Shown one piece after another: positions 42,430 to 52,311 of a DNA stretch of 64,000 bases. The DNA comes from Novosphingobium kunmingense (GTDB lineage: Bacteria; Pseudomonadota; Alphaproteobacteria; Sphingomonadales; Sphingomonadaceae), in NCBI RefSeq assembly GCF_002813245.1, contig NZ_PHUF01000005.1, positions 337,478 to 401,477 of the forward strand, read 5' to 3'. How positions within the stretch are numbered: the stretch's first letter is position 1; the number at the start of each line of letters is the position of its first letter. Made by a program: the position numbers and the translations under genes. Under the pieces are notes generated by a model. That model worked only from the letters and a program-made list of their open reading frames with translations, did no database searches and was not told the origin of the DNA.

Positions 42430-45400
42430 CAATGGACCGCCTTGATGAATTGGGCGACGGCAATCAGCGCGCTGGAAGGCTGCACCAATTGGCTCGAACA
42501 TTCCATGTGATGCGACGCCGCCCGGTAACGGACGCGCGTCTGGTCCTTGTCGAGCGCCTGGAGCATGCCGACCGTCCAACTCGCACGCGTTGCGCCAAAT
42601 GCCTCGCCATCGGTGCGCCGGATCAAATAGATGTCAGTCTTAGTTGGCTCGCCAGCAAAAGGCCGAAACAGGCATATCGTGCCCTTGGCGACGTCCGATT
42701 TACCCGACAATGTATTGGCGTCCAGTCTGAACAGGAAATCGCCGGCCTCAGCCTCGCTGACAGTATAGCAGGGTGCTTGCGCGTCGGCCGTAGTCTCGCC
42801 AGCCACGATCTGCGCGGCGGTCAACTCCGGAACCCCATTGGGATCAGGCTTAAGGCCGGCGTTTAAATCCACATTCGGGACTGACAACGCCTCGCTCGAT
42901 GCAATCGGAAGCGCGCGCAGGACGAGTAGGATATCGATCGCCACCGCGTCCTTGTCTTCAATCAGTGCGCTCGCCCGTGGCGAGCAGGGCCGATTTTCGA
43001 CAAATGGATGTGCGAGGCAGATGACCTTTCCCTGTGCGTCGATAAGGCAGCCATCGAGCCGCTGGGTCGCGGCACCGCTCTCCTCCAGGTCGGCTGCCAG
43101 CCGATCGAGCGCATAATCCTCCCGATCAGGTTGAATTGCCAACTGCGCGCCCTTGAAGCAGGCGCGCAGCAGGTCAGCGCCGATCCGCCGGTCAAACAGC
43201 GCGTGATCGTAACGGTTCTTGTACGAGCGCAGGCACTGGTAGCAGCTGTCGTCGCAGTCGCAGCCGTCGAGCAACGCCAGCGCCGTATCGACGAGTTTGT
43301 GCGGATCGCGCGCGGCTGCCTTCACAAAGCCGGCGCCGCCGGCCGCCTGGTCATAGAGATACAGATCGATGAACTGATGATCGGCGCTTCTCGGAGCGAA
43401 GCGGAAATCTCCGTCGATATCGTTCGGCTCGAGATCTTCCATCGCGCAGGCCGCCCGGCGCAATGCCTCGACCGCCGAGCGTGCCGCGATTGTGGTTGCG
43501 GCGCGATCGGGGTCGAGCGACCAGTCGCGCGGCAAGCCCAGCCGTAACACTACGACGTCAGTGTCGAATTCGTTGCCCAGCACGATTTTGGTGAAGGTTC
43601 CGTCGCATTCCTCTTGCTCCTTCGGTCGGTTGGGCCGGGGCCTTGGATGGGTCTGGCCGGAACGCAACCGGCGCATCGCCGGATCGAAGTCACCCGGTTC
43701 GATGCGCCCGCACTTGCCGCAATAGTTGAAGGCATAGTTGGTCGCGTCGAGCGAACCGCGGTTGGTGACGACCAGCGTCTTGGTGTCGCCCCAGCCCTCC
43801 CAGCGCGTGCCGATCGGCCAGCTTTCGCCGCCAATGCGCGCGTCGTCGGGAAATTGCAGCGAATCGAGCGTGGCGCGGGTCGGGCGCGTGCGCGTGCCCG
43901 CGTCGAAATCTGGCGGCAGCGCTGTGATCGTCGGCGGATGCGAGAAGCCGGTGGGCCGGACCCAGCGACGCGCGGGGCCCAGGGTCGCGCGGCCATTGCA
44001 TGCCGGGCAGTCGCGGGTTTGTTCGGGATAGCCGTCCTTCAGATCCTTGAGGTCCGCATAGTTGCAGAGTTGGCACTGATAATAGAGCCGCCGTGCCTTG
44101 TAGGCACCGATCCGCTCCTCATCACGCTCGGAATAGAGACCAAGCGAGAGGTAGCGTTTGCCATCCACCCAGACTTCGTGTCCGGGCGCATATTGGCTCA
44201 GTGCCGCGTTGAGCCCCTGCTGCGGAGAATAGCGGCGCTTGGGGTTCCAAGGGTCGGTCGTCTCCTCGAAGACACTGAACGTCGCGACGTCAGTCGGAAA
44301 GGCATATTTGGGAAGCAGGCCGGCGTCGAACAGCCGGTCGAGCAGTTTGCCGTTGTCGGCAACTGCATGGTCGTCGTCGGCGCTATCCTCCATCTCCTCG
44401 TCTTCGATATCGTCGTCATCGAGATCGTCCGCCTTGGCGGGCGGCGCTGGCGGTGGTGCGCTTTCGCTGGGCACGATCAGATGCGTCGCGAGGACGGACG
44501 GCATGGAATCGAGCAGGTCGTCCGCATTGAGCGCCGGGCAGGATTCGGTGAACAGTCGCTCGAGGTCGAAGTGAAGATCTTCGCGATTGTCCGTGATCCA
44601 CTGCGTCAGACCTTTGAGCGAGAAGACATCGTCGGCGCCGCTCAGGAAGTCGGCCACACTGCCGAGCGATGAGAAGACGTCCGCGGAGCCGCCCACGGTA
44701 TCGATCCGGTCCTGCTGGAACCGGCCAATCAGGTAGGCGAACGCCTGGCGCCGCGCGATCACCGGATTATCGAGATTGAGGATCGGATCTGGCGCGGGAC
44801 CGGCGACGATGGGTGCTGGATCGCGAAAGAAGCTCTGGTCGTGGCTATCTGCCCCGCAGAACATCACCACTGTCGACAGGCCGGCGCCGCGGCGGCCGGC
44901 GCGCCCCGCACGCTGCTGATAATTGGCGCGTCCCGGCGGCACGTTGCGAAGCGCGACAGCCGTCAGGCCGCCGATATCAATGCCAACTTCCATCGTCGTC
45001 GTGCAACTTAGGATGTCGATCGGCGAGCCGATCTGGCCGTCCTGCTCGATCGGCACGTCCTGGAAGCGCAATTCATAGGCTTCGTTGCGCGACATCGCAT
45101 TGGCCAGACCGCTGTCGTTGAGCGCCGCCGAATGCTCCTCGGCGATAAGTTGGTGCGGCGCATAGGCATCGTCGGGATCGCTGAGCCGCTCCCACAGACG
45201 CCGGTAGAAGCTCTTGCGGCTACGAAACACCGCGTCCTGCGCGGGATCGATCATCTTAGCAGTACCGCCGCAATAGCCGCAGTGATCTCCAAGTAGCGCG
45301 TTGCGCGGAGACACGCTGGTGCACCGCTCGCACCGGAGCCACTCGGATGTCTCGCCGGGATCAAGCGCGACCTTGCTTGCCAGCAGAAAATAATCGCCCG

Positions 45401-48400
45401 GCTCGCCATCGGAGAATACGGACCGCAGCGCGGGCTCGCAGACGCTGGCATAGTCACCCTTGATCCAAGCCTTGAGCCCGCGATCGCCCAGTTGCTTGGC
45501 AATGACCTGACTGAACCGGCCGTTCCATCGCCGGATCCCCGAGGAGCCCTTGGCGCCCTCGATGTTCTGGAAGCTGCTTTGCAACTTGATCGCGTGTTTG
45601 CGCATTGCCTGCCACAACCACAGTTCGACGAGGGCGGTGCGCGCAGCGTCGTCATCGAGACCCGATATGGCGGGCGGGACGAGTGCTTCCTTGAGTTGCT
45701 TTTCCTCGGTCTTGGTGATTTTGGGACGCAGCATCGCCAGAGCGAGCGGAAACAGCCCGGTATGGTCGTCCTGCAGTACCGCGTAGATGCTCTGGAAAAC
45801 CGAAAGCGGTGTCCGATCGGAGGTCTGCGCGGTCAGCGAGCGGAAATCCTCCGCCTCGGCATCCGGGTTTGCGACGAGATTGTTCGCACGCCTGCCGGCA
45901 TGATCCATTGCACCTTCATCGTCGCCCGACGGCCGCAGCCGTACCCCGAACTTTGCCGCGCCCAGTGAAATCGCCAGCGGCGCGTCGTTCAGCGATGGCA
46001 TGAACACCGGCGAGCGCAGTGCCTGCATGCCCGTCAGCAGCAAAGGGCGAAGGCTGTCCCGGAACGAGAAGGTCTTCATTTCCCCAGCGAGACGCGACGC
46101 GGTCTGCCGGCCATCGGAAAAGACCAAGGCCTTGCGGCCCTGTAGCGGCGCGGTGCTTTCGGGGCGAGGCGGCTGCTCAAGCACTTGGACCGAAATCAAT
46201 TCCTTAAACGGCTGCTCGCCTTTCGTCTGCAGGTCGGAAATTCCTCCTGGCGAGGTATCGGCACACGATGCTTCGCAACGCGGACATTTTTCAAACAATT
46301 TGGTGCCCATCAACGGCGGTAGCCAAACCTCCCGGCTCAAGCCGCCGCCACCGCCGATCCGCCCGGACTTGAGATCGAGGAAGGCCGGACGGATCATATT
46401 GGGCTTTTGCGGTAGCGGATCCTCGAGACAGACGTGAATTGGCTCGATGACGCCGGTATCGCCGGCATAGGCACGACCATTGTCCTGCCAAAGGTGCTCG
46501 ACCCCGGTCGGCGCACCGACGTTGGCGCGTGCGACCGACAGTCCGCAGTCGCGGCAACTGTGCAGTTCATAGACCTGAGCGCCGCAATCGCAGTTCTGGC
46601 GGGCCTCGGCGTAGAGTGCGCCGGTTGGCCCCCCGCGTTCGTCTTCGGCGATCCTGCTGCAGTCCGGATTCGCGCAGGCCCACAGGCCGGGAAGCCCGCG
46701 GAAAAGCATATGGACGCGCGCCGGAAGCAGTGGTGGTGCGCCTGGATTTGGTCGGGCGAGCGAGGCGAGTTCGAGCAGTGCATCGACCCCCGCCGCGCCG
46801 GATTCGGGATCGGCGTTGGGGAAAAGAGCGGCCGGAAGCGCGGTTAGCGCCCAGGCTGCGCCGGGTGAGACGACCGGGTCGTTTTGCGACTGCGCACCGG
46901 AGGTGACGTTGCGCAGCCGGCCAAGCACCGGCAAGTCGCCCAGCAATTCGGCGAGCGCGGCCGGCAGGTCGTCTTCCTTCCAGTCGCAGGCTTCCGCCGT
47001 CGCGGTCCCGAGTTCATAGCGCCGGGCAAACGATACCCCGCCTTCCGAACACCGCACATCATTGACGACCAGGAAGACTTGCTCGGTCTCAGCGATCCCG
47101 CCTGCAGCCAGCAGCACCTCTTCCTCGATCGCCTCCCCGCGACCGTCGAGACCATGGACGGTGGCGACGATATCCTGGCTCGCGCCATCGGTGCGTTTGA
47201 GCATGACCGGCGCGCCGATCTGCGTTTGAGCAAATTTTGCGAGCGGTATCAGGACTGCGGAACGGTCGCGTGGCGACGAGGATTGCAGCATGTTGAGCGG
47301 CACTGCGGCCAGCGTACTGGCCAAGTCGGAAGGACCTTCCGCCGACGGCTCAAACGCACGCTTATCGCCGGTCAGCGTGGTGATCGCGTCGGGCTCTAGG
47401 CCCGTAAGCCGCGCGACAAACTTGGCTGCTGCGCTGCTATTCGAGAAAGAGGCACTGGTAGCGATGAAGGTCACGCGCGAAACGGGAAGGCCGAGCCTGT
47501 CGAGGAGCCGACGGATCAGATAGGCGACTTCGGTGCCGTTCGCACCCCGGTACAGATGCGCCTCATCGAGGATCAGGAAGAAGTTCTCTTGCGGGTTCGC
47601 CTCAAAATAGGCGCGGGTATCGGCGAAGATGTCGCGTTCGATAGGGCGCAACAGCATATACTCGAGCATTGAATAGTTGGTGATGAGTAGGTCTGGACAC
47701 GCTGCCTGGATCTCGTGGCGGGTGAGCAATTCGGGATCTTCGATTCGCTCGATCGCACGCAGGGGATCACCATTCGGGTCCACCCAATGCGCGCCGGGCT
47801 TCCCGTACCAATTACGCAGGCCATCAAAGGCACCAAGGAAGCTGTCCGGCTTGCCGGGCCAGCGACCCTTCTCCCGCAAGATATGTAAGAGCGCCTGATC
47901 TTTGACGTTACCGGCCCGCGCGCCGTCTTCGATTTTGAGATAATATTCGAGCGTCTTCAGTCGTTTCTGATCGCGGTCACCGTCGCGAATGCCCGGATAG
48001 AGCGTGCGACCAGTATAACGGCCGAACTTGGCGGGTCGGTTAGCTGCAGAGGTGAACCATTTGCGCACCGCGCTCGCGCCAAACAGTGTGCGCAACCGGC
48101 CTAGCTGGTCGTTGACCAGCGCATTCATCGGATAAAGCAGCAGTGCCCGTACCGCGCGCGTCGAGAAATGCTCTGGTCTGTGCGTGGCTTCATCCGCTAG
48201 ACGCGCAAGCACAGGCAGGAGAAAACTTTCCGTTTTGCCCGACCCTGTGCCAGTCGTGACGACTATGCCCGTTCCGCCCGCATCGGCCTTCGCGGCGAGT
48301 TCGAGTGCTCGCGCCTGATGTTCATAGGGCGGATCGAACAGGAGTTGCTCGGCCTCCCGCGACGCCATACTGCTCAGGAAGGTGCGCACCGAGGGATCGA

Positions 48401-48587
48401 TCGCTAGCGTCGCAAACTTGCGGTCGCCGACGTACGCAGGCGTGCTCTCGATAAACGGTGTTTGGGCAACGCCGCCTTGGGTCAGGAGATTGCGCCTAAG
48501 TTTTACGACCTTGGGATTTGAAAGATGGTAGGTCGCTTCGATATAGGAGGCGAGCGCTTCCCGCATATGTTCAATTTCGGTGCGCAC
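42429..48587 (-). CDS. Giant DEAH helicase with DUF1998-type cysteine cluster (DruE/YprA/MrfA-like)
   Basis: A 2052-residue superfamily 2 helicase. Walker A TTGTGSGKTES is near residue 113, DEAH in LILDEAHLYRG near 338, and motif VI QRAGRAGRRGAG near 1229. Zinc-ribbon-like cysteine pairs occur in CANPDC, NCDCGA, CRDCG, CERC...CGYCGG and CNY...CPAC. The DUF1998-type end has DQAAGGAGFV and CDCDDSCYQCLRSYKNRYDH near 1780. Size and layout fit Druantia DruE, and the motor fits YprA/MrfA. GTG 48587 with AGGGGG just upstream was chosen; an ATG 21 bases on is the alternative. It is the first gene of a three-gene coupled operon. Confidence 0.87.
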   Translation of the reverse strand: MRTEIEHMREALASYIEATYHLSNPKVVKLRRNLLTQGGVAQTPFIESTPAYVGDRKFATLAIDPSVRTFLSSMASREAEQLLFDPPYEHQARALELAAKADAGGTGIVVTTGTGSGKTESFLLPVLARLADEATHRPEHFSTRAVRALLLYPMNALVNDQLGRLRTLFGASAVRKWFTSAANRPAKFGRYTGRTLYPGIRDGDRDQKRLKTLEYYLKIEDGARAGNVKDQALLHILREKGRWPGKPDSFLGAFDGLRNWYGKPGAHWVDPNGDPLRAIERIEDPELLTRHEIQAACPDLLITNYSMLEYMLLRPIERDIFADTRAYFEANPQENFFLILDEAHLYRGANGTEVAYLIRRLLDRLGLPVSRVTFIATSASFSNSSAAAKFVARLTGLEPDAITTLTGDKRAFEPSAEGPSDLASTLAAVPLNMLQSSSPRDRSAVLIPLAKFAQTQIGAPVMLKRTDGASQDIVATVHGLDGRGEAIEEEVLLAAGGIAETEQVFLVVNDVRCSEGGVSFARRYELGTATAEACDWKEDDLPAALAELLGDLPVLGRLRNVTSGAQSQNDPVVSPGAAWALTALPAALFPNADPESGAAGVDALLELASLARPNPGAPPLLPARVHMLFRGLPGLWACANPDCSRIAEDERGGPTGALYAEARQNCDCGAQVYELHSCRDCGLSVARANVGAPTGVEHLWQDNGRAYAGDTGVIEPIHVCLEDPLPQKPNMIRPAFLDLKSGRIGGGGGLSREVWLPPLMGTKLFEKCPRCEASCADTSPGGISDLQTKGEQPFKELISVQVLEQPPRPESTAPLQGRKALVFSDGRQTASRLAGEMKTFSFRDSLRPLLLTGMQALRSPVFMPSLNDAPLAISLGAAKFGVRLRPSGDDEGAMDHAGRRANNLVANPDAEAEDFRSLTAQTSDRTPLSVFQSIYAVLQDDHTGLFPLALAMLRPKITKTEEKQLKEALVPPAISGLDDDAARTALVELWLWQAMRKHAIKLQSSFQNIEGAKGSSGIRRWNGRFSQVIAKQLGDRGLKAWIKGDYASVCEPALRSVFSDGEPGDYFLLASKVALDPGETSEWLRCERCTSVSPRNALLGDHCGYCGGTAKMIDPAQDAVFRSRKSFYRRLWERLSDPDDAYAPHQLIAEEHSAALNDSGLANAMSRNEAYELRFQDVPIEQDGQIGSPIDILSCTTTMEVGIDIGGLTAVALRNVPPGRANYQQRAGRAGRRGAGLSTVVMFCGADSHDQSFFRDPAPIVAGPAPDPILNLDNPVIARRQAFAYLIGRFQQDRIDTVGGSADVFSSLGSVADFLSGADDVFSLKGLTQWITDNREDLHFDLERLFTESCPALNADDLLDSMPSVLATHLIVPSESAPPPAPPAKADDLDDDDIEDEEMEDSADDDHAVADNGKLLDRLFDAGLLPKYAFPTDVATFSVFEETTDPWNPKRRYSPQQGLNAALSQYAPGHEVWVDGKRYLSLGLYSERDEERIGAYKARRLYYQCQLCNYADLKDLKDGYPEQTRDCPACNGRATLGPARRWVRPTGFSHPPTITALPPDFDAGTRTRPTRATLDSLQFPDDARIGGESWPIGTRWEGWGDTKTLVVTNRGSLDATNYAFNYCGKCGRIEPGDFDPAMRRLRSGQTHPRPRPNRPKEQEECDGTFTKIVLGNEFDTDVVVLRLGLPRDWSLDPDRAATTIAARSAVEALRRAACAMEDLEPNDIDGDFRFAPRSADHQFIDLYLYDQAAGGAGFVKAAARDPHKLVDTALALLDGCDCDDSCYQCLRSYKNRYDHALFDRRIGADLLRACFKGAQLAIQPDREDYALDRLAADLEESGAATQRLDGCLIDAQGKVICLAHPFVENRPCSPRASALIEDKDAVAIDILLVLRALPIASSEALSVPNVDLNAGLKPDPNGVPELTAAQIVAGETTADAQAPCYTVSEAEAGDFLFRLDANTLSGKSDVAKGTICLFRPFAGEPTKTDIYLIRRTDGEAFGATRASWTVGMLQALDKDQTRVRYRAASHHMECSSQLVQPSSALIAVAQFIKAVH

Positions 48588-48829
48588 GCTACCCCCTAAA
48601 AAACGAATACGTTGATTGATATCGGCGCCAACAGAGCCACCATTGCCCCGGAGCAACGATAGTCAGTTCTTCACTTCGTTCAACCGCCGGAACTTGGGCG
48701 CGGGTCGCACTGCGAAGTTTTTCGGGCGCGAAAGTATTGATTGTCGACTCGTGGGTGCAGTCTTGCCGTTTCAGCTCGTTCCAAATTACGAAGGAGGTGA
48801 TCCGAATTCCTGTCGGTCATCGGGTACGA
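48588..48829. other. Intergenic region before the giant helicase gene
   Basis: These 242 bases should hold the promoter of the helicase operon. An A/T-rich start (AAAAAACGAATACG on the plus strand) lies next to the ribosome site. I see no copy of the 15-base shared element and no gene. Confidence 0.4.
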
Positions 48830-49957
48830 TCAGGGCTTGCGGATACTGGGGAAGATCGCGGCGGCACCCGCCAATGCACCGAGGGCAATTACCGCGGCGA
48901 CCGCACCCGCGTTCAACTTGCCTGCAGCGTTGATGGCGATCATGCTGGGTCCGGCAGTCGCGATGCCGATCAGGCTCGCCCGAACGACTGCCCAGAAGAT
49001 TGATCCGCGGAAGATGAGCGGCAGGGTGATGTCCTGTTGATAGTCGGTCGAACTTTCGGCCAGGCCTTCGGTCAGGAAGAGCCGGATCCCGCTGACGCGC
49101 CGAATAACGTTTGGCTCGGCCTCGAACAGAAAGCGCTTCACGTCGTACCGAGAGTCAATGATGCTCCGCTTGGCGGAGCCGAACTGAACCCAGTTGTCAT
49201 TGGCCTCGGCACCCAGCGACGGCTTGGGAGATGTGCTTACGATGGTTGTGAAAACAAACCCAGCGCTTGGCTTGATCTGAACCGCCTTGGCCGGCTCGTA
49301 AAGCCTCAGGCAGTAAACCTCGCATTCGTAGCGCTTTCCGGCCTTCAGATCGAAGGCGCCCTGATCGACCTTGAGAGGCTGCGGCCAAGTGCCGAACCAA
49401 CTACGGGCGCGAACTTCGCTGATACGGACCACGGTGAAAAACGCCGACCTGGCTGTGTTGAAGGTGGTGTGAACGGCGAGGCGATCGGCGGTGGCTTCGA
49501 ACGTGTCGAGCGATAGCGATTTGTGGCCCTGCCACGCCTGCGTGCCGCTGAAAGCAAAGATCTCGCCGGCAGTGGGCGAGGTGCCGGGAGGCGCAGGCAG
49601 CCGCTGCTGGTCGGTGGGACACGCACTTGCCCGTATGTCCACATCTGTGAGGCCTGTCACAAAAGCGTCGGCTGCGACCGTAAAGATGTACGAGGTTCCC
49701 ACCTTTTCGGCGCGAATGATCGTCACAAAGCGAACAGGGACCAAGGCAAAAGGCATTGGCGCGCTCGCATCCGCGACAAAGCAGACGAGTGCGGCTTCTC
49801 CGGCCAGTTGTTCGCGGGGCACACATCCTTGAATGTCGCCGGCAAGAAGCGGGGCACCATAGCGCAGTTGCAGTTGTGCGCCTCGGGGCAGTGCCAGGAT
49901 TCGGATGATGTCGTCGGAATAGCGTGGTCGGATGTCGGAGGAGATAAGAACGATCAT
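48830..49957 (-). CDS. Unknown 375-residue protein with C-terminal membrane segments
   Basis: No family recognised. Residues 1-310 look soluble and beta-rich, with a stretch of domain-like repeats (FTVVRISEVRARSWFGTWPQ). Residues 315-370 contain two hydrophobic segments (IFWAVVRASLIGIATAGPSM and LNAGAVAAVIALGALAGAAA), so the protein is probably anchored in the membrane by its C terminus. It follows an 86-residue gene by 45 bases on the same strand and borders the defence island. A membrane effector role is possible but unproven. Confidence 0.65.
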   Translation of the reverse strand: MIVLISSDIRPRYSDDIIRILALPRGAQLQLRYGAPLLAGDIQGCVPREQLAGEAALVCFVADASAPMPFALVPVRFVTIIRAEKVGTSYIFTVAADAFVTGLTDVDIRASACPTDQQRLPAPPGTSPTAGEIFAFSGTQAWQGHKSLSLDTFEATADRLAVHTTFNTARSAFFTVVRISEVRARSWFGTWPQPLKVDQGAFDLKAGKRYECEVYCLRLYEPAKAVQIKPSAGFVFTTIVSTSPKPSLGAEANDNWVQFGSAKRSIIDSRYDVKRFLFEAEPNVIRRVSGIRLFLTEGLAESSTDYQQDITLPLIFRGSIFWAVVRASLIGIATAGPSMIAINAAGKLNAGAVAAVIALGALAGAAAIFPSIRKP

Positions 49958-50002
49958 CGGGCGTTGGTCACGGGTCGCTTTCGGACAGGCCAGTTTAGCG
50001 GC

Positions 50003-50263
50003 TCAGCGAACGAAATTTGGCTGACCGGGCTTTGCCTCCCAGGACAGATGGAGCCAGCCGCCGGGAATGTAGTGTGACCGGTTTTGAGCATCGAAAATGC
50101 GGTGGCCGCCGCTGTCGCTGACGTTAAGCTTGAGGGGGTTATCGATTCGGACGGTCGATCCATCGGCAAAGCGATACTCGCGCCAAGCTTCGCTCGAGAT
50201 GTCGGTAAACTCGAGGTCGCTCCCATTATTGAATTCTGGGGCAATTGCGGCAGCCTGGTTCAT
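50003..50263 (-). CDS. Unknown 86-residue protein
   Basis: A small soluble protein with convincing amino-acid use (LEFTDISSEAWREYRFADGS, then HYIPGGWLHLSWEAKPGQP). It has no family match that I recognise. ATG 50263 has only a weak ribosome site. It lies between the relaxase region and the 375-residue gene and may be co-transcribed with the latter. Confidence 0.55.
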   Translation of the reverse strand: MNQAAAIAPEFNNGSDLEFTDISSEAWREYRFADGSTVRIDNPLKLNVSDSGGHRIFDAQNRSHYIPGGWLHLSWEAKPGQPNFVR

Positions 50264-50278
50264 GATGTCGATCCGATC

Positions 50279-50485
50279 TCACTCTGTTCCATATCTATAC
50301 CGTGAGTGCGGCTGCGATGCAGCCATTTCTTTCAAGTCGAACAAACCAGCGCAATTCTCCAGGTCCGGTACCAGCGGGATCGGCGTGTCGAACAGGTCGG
50401 CAAGCATCGACGTCATAGGACTCAGCGCCCGCCTTCCACGCCGCCAACTGCGCGCAGCACGACGCCCAAAGGCGTCCAACGTCAC
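50279..50485 (-). CDS. Possible 68-residue protein, in frame after the relaxase stop
   Basis: A GTG-started frame following the relaxase gene. The frame is open from the relaxase TAG (50537-50539), so it could also be a read-through or decayed C-terminal extension of the relaxase. The sequence (FDTPIPLVPDLENCAGLFDL) is protein-like, but no family is recognised. Confidence 0.3.
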   Translation of the reverse strand: MTLDAFGRRAARSWRRGRRALSPMTSMLADLFDTPIPLVPDLENCAGLFDLKEMAASQPHSRYRYGTE

Positions 50486-50536
50486 CAGACGCTTGATGCC
50501 GCGCTCGCGGAAACGGATGAACGGGAAGACTGAAGG

Positions 50537-52276
50537 CTAGATCCCGATCCCGCGCGAGCGCCCGATGGTCCAGTCGATTCCGCCACCCGACTTGATCGTT
50601 CCGGTGACATGCTGGCCGAGATGCTTGTCGATTTGGGGGCGCCAGGGAACCAGTTCAAATCCCATCCCATCGTCGATCATTGCAAATCTGCCAGACGCCA
50701 GTTGCAGGCGCTGGCGATACGTGCCCGACACGGCATCGCCCTCGGTACTGGGTCGGTGCGGCAGTCCCGTTCGCGCGGCGATTGCCGCACCCACTTCTGC
50801 CAGCTCTAGGGAACGTAGCTTCGTCAGGACATTCCGATCCATGACGATCCGTCCGCTGCGGCGATTGGCGAAACCCTCCGTCACTAGATGCTCGGCGCGA
50901 TCGAGCTTTGCCTGATCGATACAGGCGCCAAAGCCGCCGCCGGATTGAACAGGGTCGGATGACAAAAGCTGCCGGTCGAGCCAGGTGCTGCCCCGTGCGG
51001 TGATCTGCTCGGCGATCGCCAGGTCCGACTGGACCCAAAGTGAGTGGCCCTGCCGTCCCCGCCGGTCGGTCCATGTCCTGAGTTCGACGATCGCGCCAGG
51101 CGCAGCATCGCCGGTCTGATCAAGGTCGGTGAAGCGGAGATGATGCACCCGGCCATCGGCGCCATCGACGACGGCATAGGCTTCGCCGTTCAACTCGTCG
51201 TGGAGCCCACGTTCGACCAATCTGCCGATGACGGGATCATCGGCCGCGCCGGCGTGCATCGCGAACCGCGCAGTATCAGACGCGGCATCGATGCCGGTCA
51301 TGGCTCGGTGCATGGTCTTGATGATGTCGCCGCGAACGCCGAGCTGGCGCAATGTGGGCTCGAGATCGGGTTTGAGTGTCCAGCAGGCCGGCGCGATATT
51401 GATTGCCAGTCCCAGACGCTCAAGCTGGGCTGCGCGGCCTATCAGGTGACGATCCATCGACGTTTGGACGCGCTGCGGATCGGGCCGGAGATCGATCACG
51501 CCGCCCAACTCGTCGGCCTTGCGCTGCAGCCGTCGGTCCAGACTGGTCCAGCGGTCGGCATCGACCTCACGTGCCAAGGCACGATCCATCTCGCGCTCGG
51601 AGCGCGGGCCAAGTTCGATGGTCACCCGCTCTTCGGCGCGGCCGCGCATGCCCTCGCGGATATAGTCCTTGTCGATGACAAGATCGCGGCCGTCGTCGGC
51701 CTTGCCGCGCATCAGGATGTGGATGTGAGGATTGTCCGTGTTCCAGTGGTCGACCGCAACCCAGTCGAGGCGGGTGCCAAGATCCTTCTCCATGTCGGTG
51801 AGCAACTCGCGGGTGAAGACCCGGACATCGGCCAGTTCACCCGCATCCTCGGGTGAGACGATGAAACGGAAGTGATGCCGGTCATCGCCGCAGCGCTTGG
51901 CGAAGGCAACGCCATCGGTCGTACCGTCTCCATTGCCAAACAGTTCGGCATCTTTCCCGTCCCGGGTCACCCCTTCGCGCTTCAAATATGTGATGTGCCG
52001 CGAAAGTGGTGCTGCCGAAAAGCGTGTACCGACATGCCGGACCACTCGCGCCTTGACCATCACGCGGCGTTGGCCTTGGCGCGACCGCATAGAAAGGGAG
52101 GCGCTCCGACCGCGGGCATTGCGTCCAGTGCCGCGACTGCCTCGTCCAGTGATGCCGATACGGCCCGCCTTGTTCGAAAGCGCACGAACCTGTGCGACCA
52201 GTGTCTTGGGCTTCGCTGAACGGCTGCCGCGATCCCGGACTCGTCCCGGCTTGATCTCGAAGTCGTCGTCGCTCAC
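50537..52276 (-). CDS. Relaxase (VirD2-like, DUF3363)
   Basis: A 579-residue relaxase that should nick the element at oriT and lead the strand into the recipient. The histidine motif is seen at DWVAVDHWNTDNPHIHILMR (about residues 166-185) after HHFRFIVSPEDAGEL. The remainder is the DUF3363 region typical of this element family (RHITYLKREGV upstream; TYRQRLQLASGRFAMIDDGM near the end). The start is GTG 52276 without an obvious ribosome site. In related elements traG lies close downstream; here the defence island intervenes. Confidence 0.92.
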   Translation of the reverse strand: MSDDDFEIKPGRVRDRGSRSAKPKTLVAQVRALSNKAGRIGITGRGSRGTGRNARGRSASLSMRSRQGQRRVMVKARVVRHVGTRFSAAPLSRHITYLKREGVTRDGKDAELFGNGDGTTDGVAFAKRCGDDRHHFRFIVSPEDAGELADVRVFTRELLTDMEKDLGTRLDWVAVDHWNTDNPHIHILMRGKADDGRDLVIDKDYIREGMRGRAEERVTIELGPRSEREMDRALAREVDADRWTSLDRRLQRKADELGGVIDLRPDPQRVQTSMDRHLIGRAAQLERLGLAINIAPACWTLKPDLEPTLRQLGVRGDIIKTMHRAMTGIDAASDTARFAMHAGAADDPVIGRLVERGLHDELNGEAYAVVDGADGRVHHLRFTDLDQTGDAAPGAIVELRTWTDRRGRQGHSLWVQSDLAIAEQITARGSTWLDRQLLSSDPVQSGGGFGACIDQAKLDRAEHLVTEGFANRRSGRIVMDRNVLTKLRSLELAEVGAAIAARTGLPHRPSTEGDAVSGTYRQRLQLASGRFAMIDDGMGFELVPWRPQIDKHLGQHVTGTIKSGGGIDWTIGRSRGIGI

Positions 52277-52311
52277 GAAGTTTTGGGGTGCCGGGAGGGC
52301 GACGGCGCTGG

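Noticed and set aside
42429..48587. The island as a canonical DISARM or Dpd system
   Set aside because: No DNA methylase or phospholipase D-type protein (DISARM) and no TGT-like DpdA or 7-deazaguanine genes are present, although the helicases resemble members of both.
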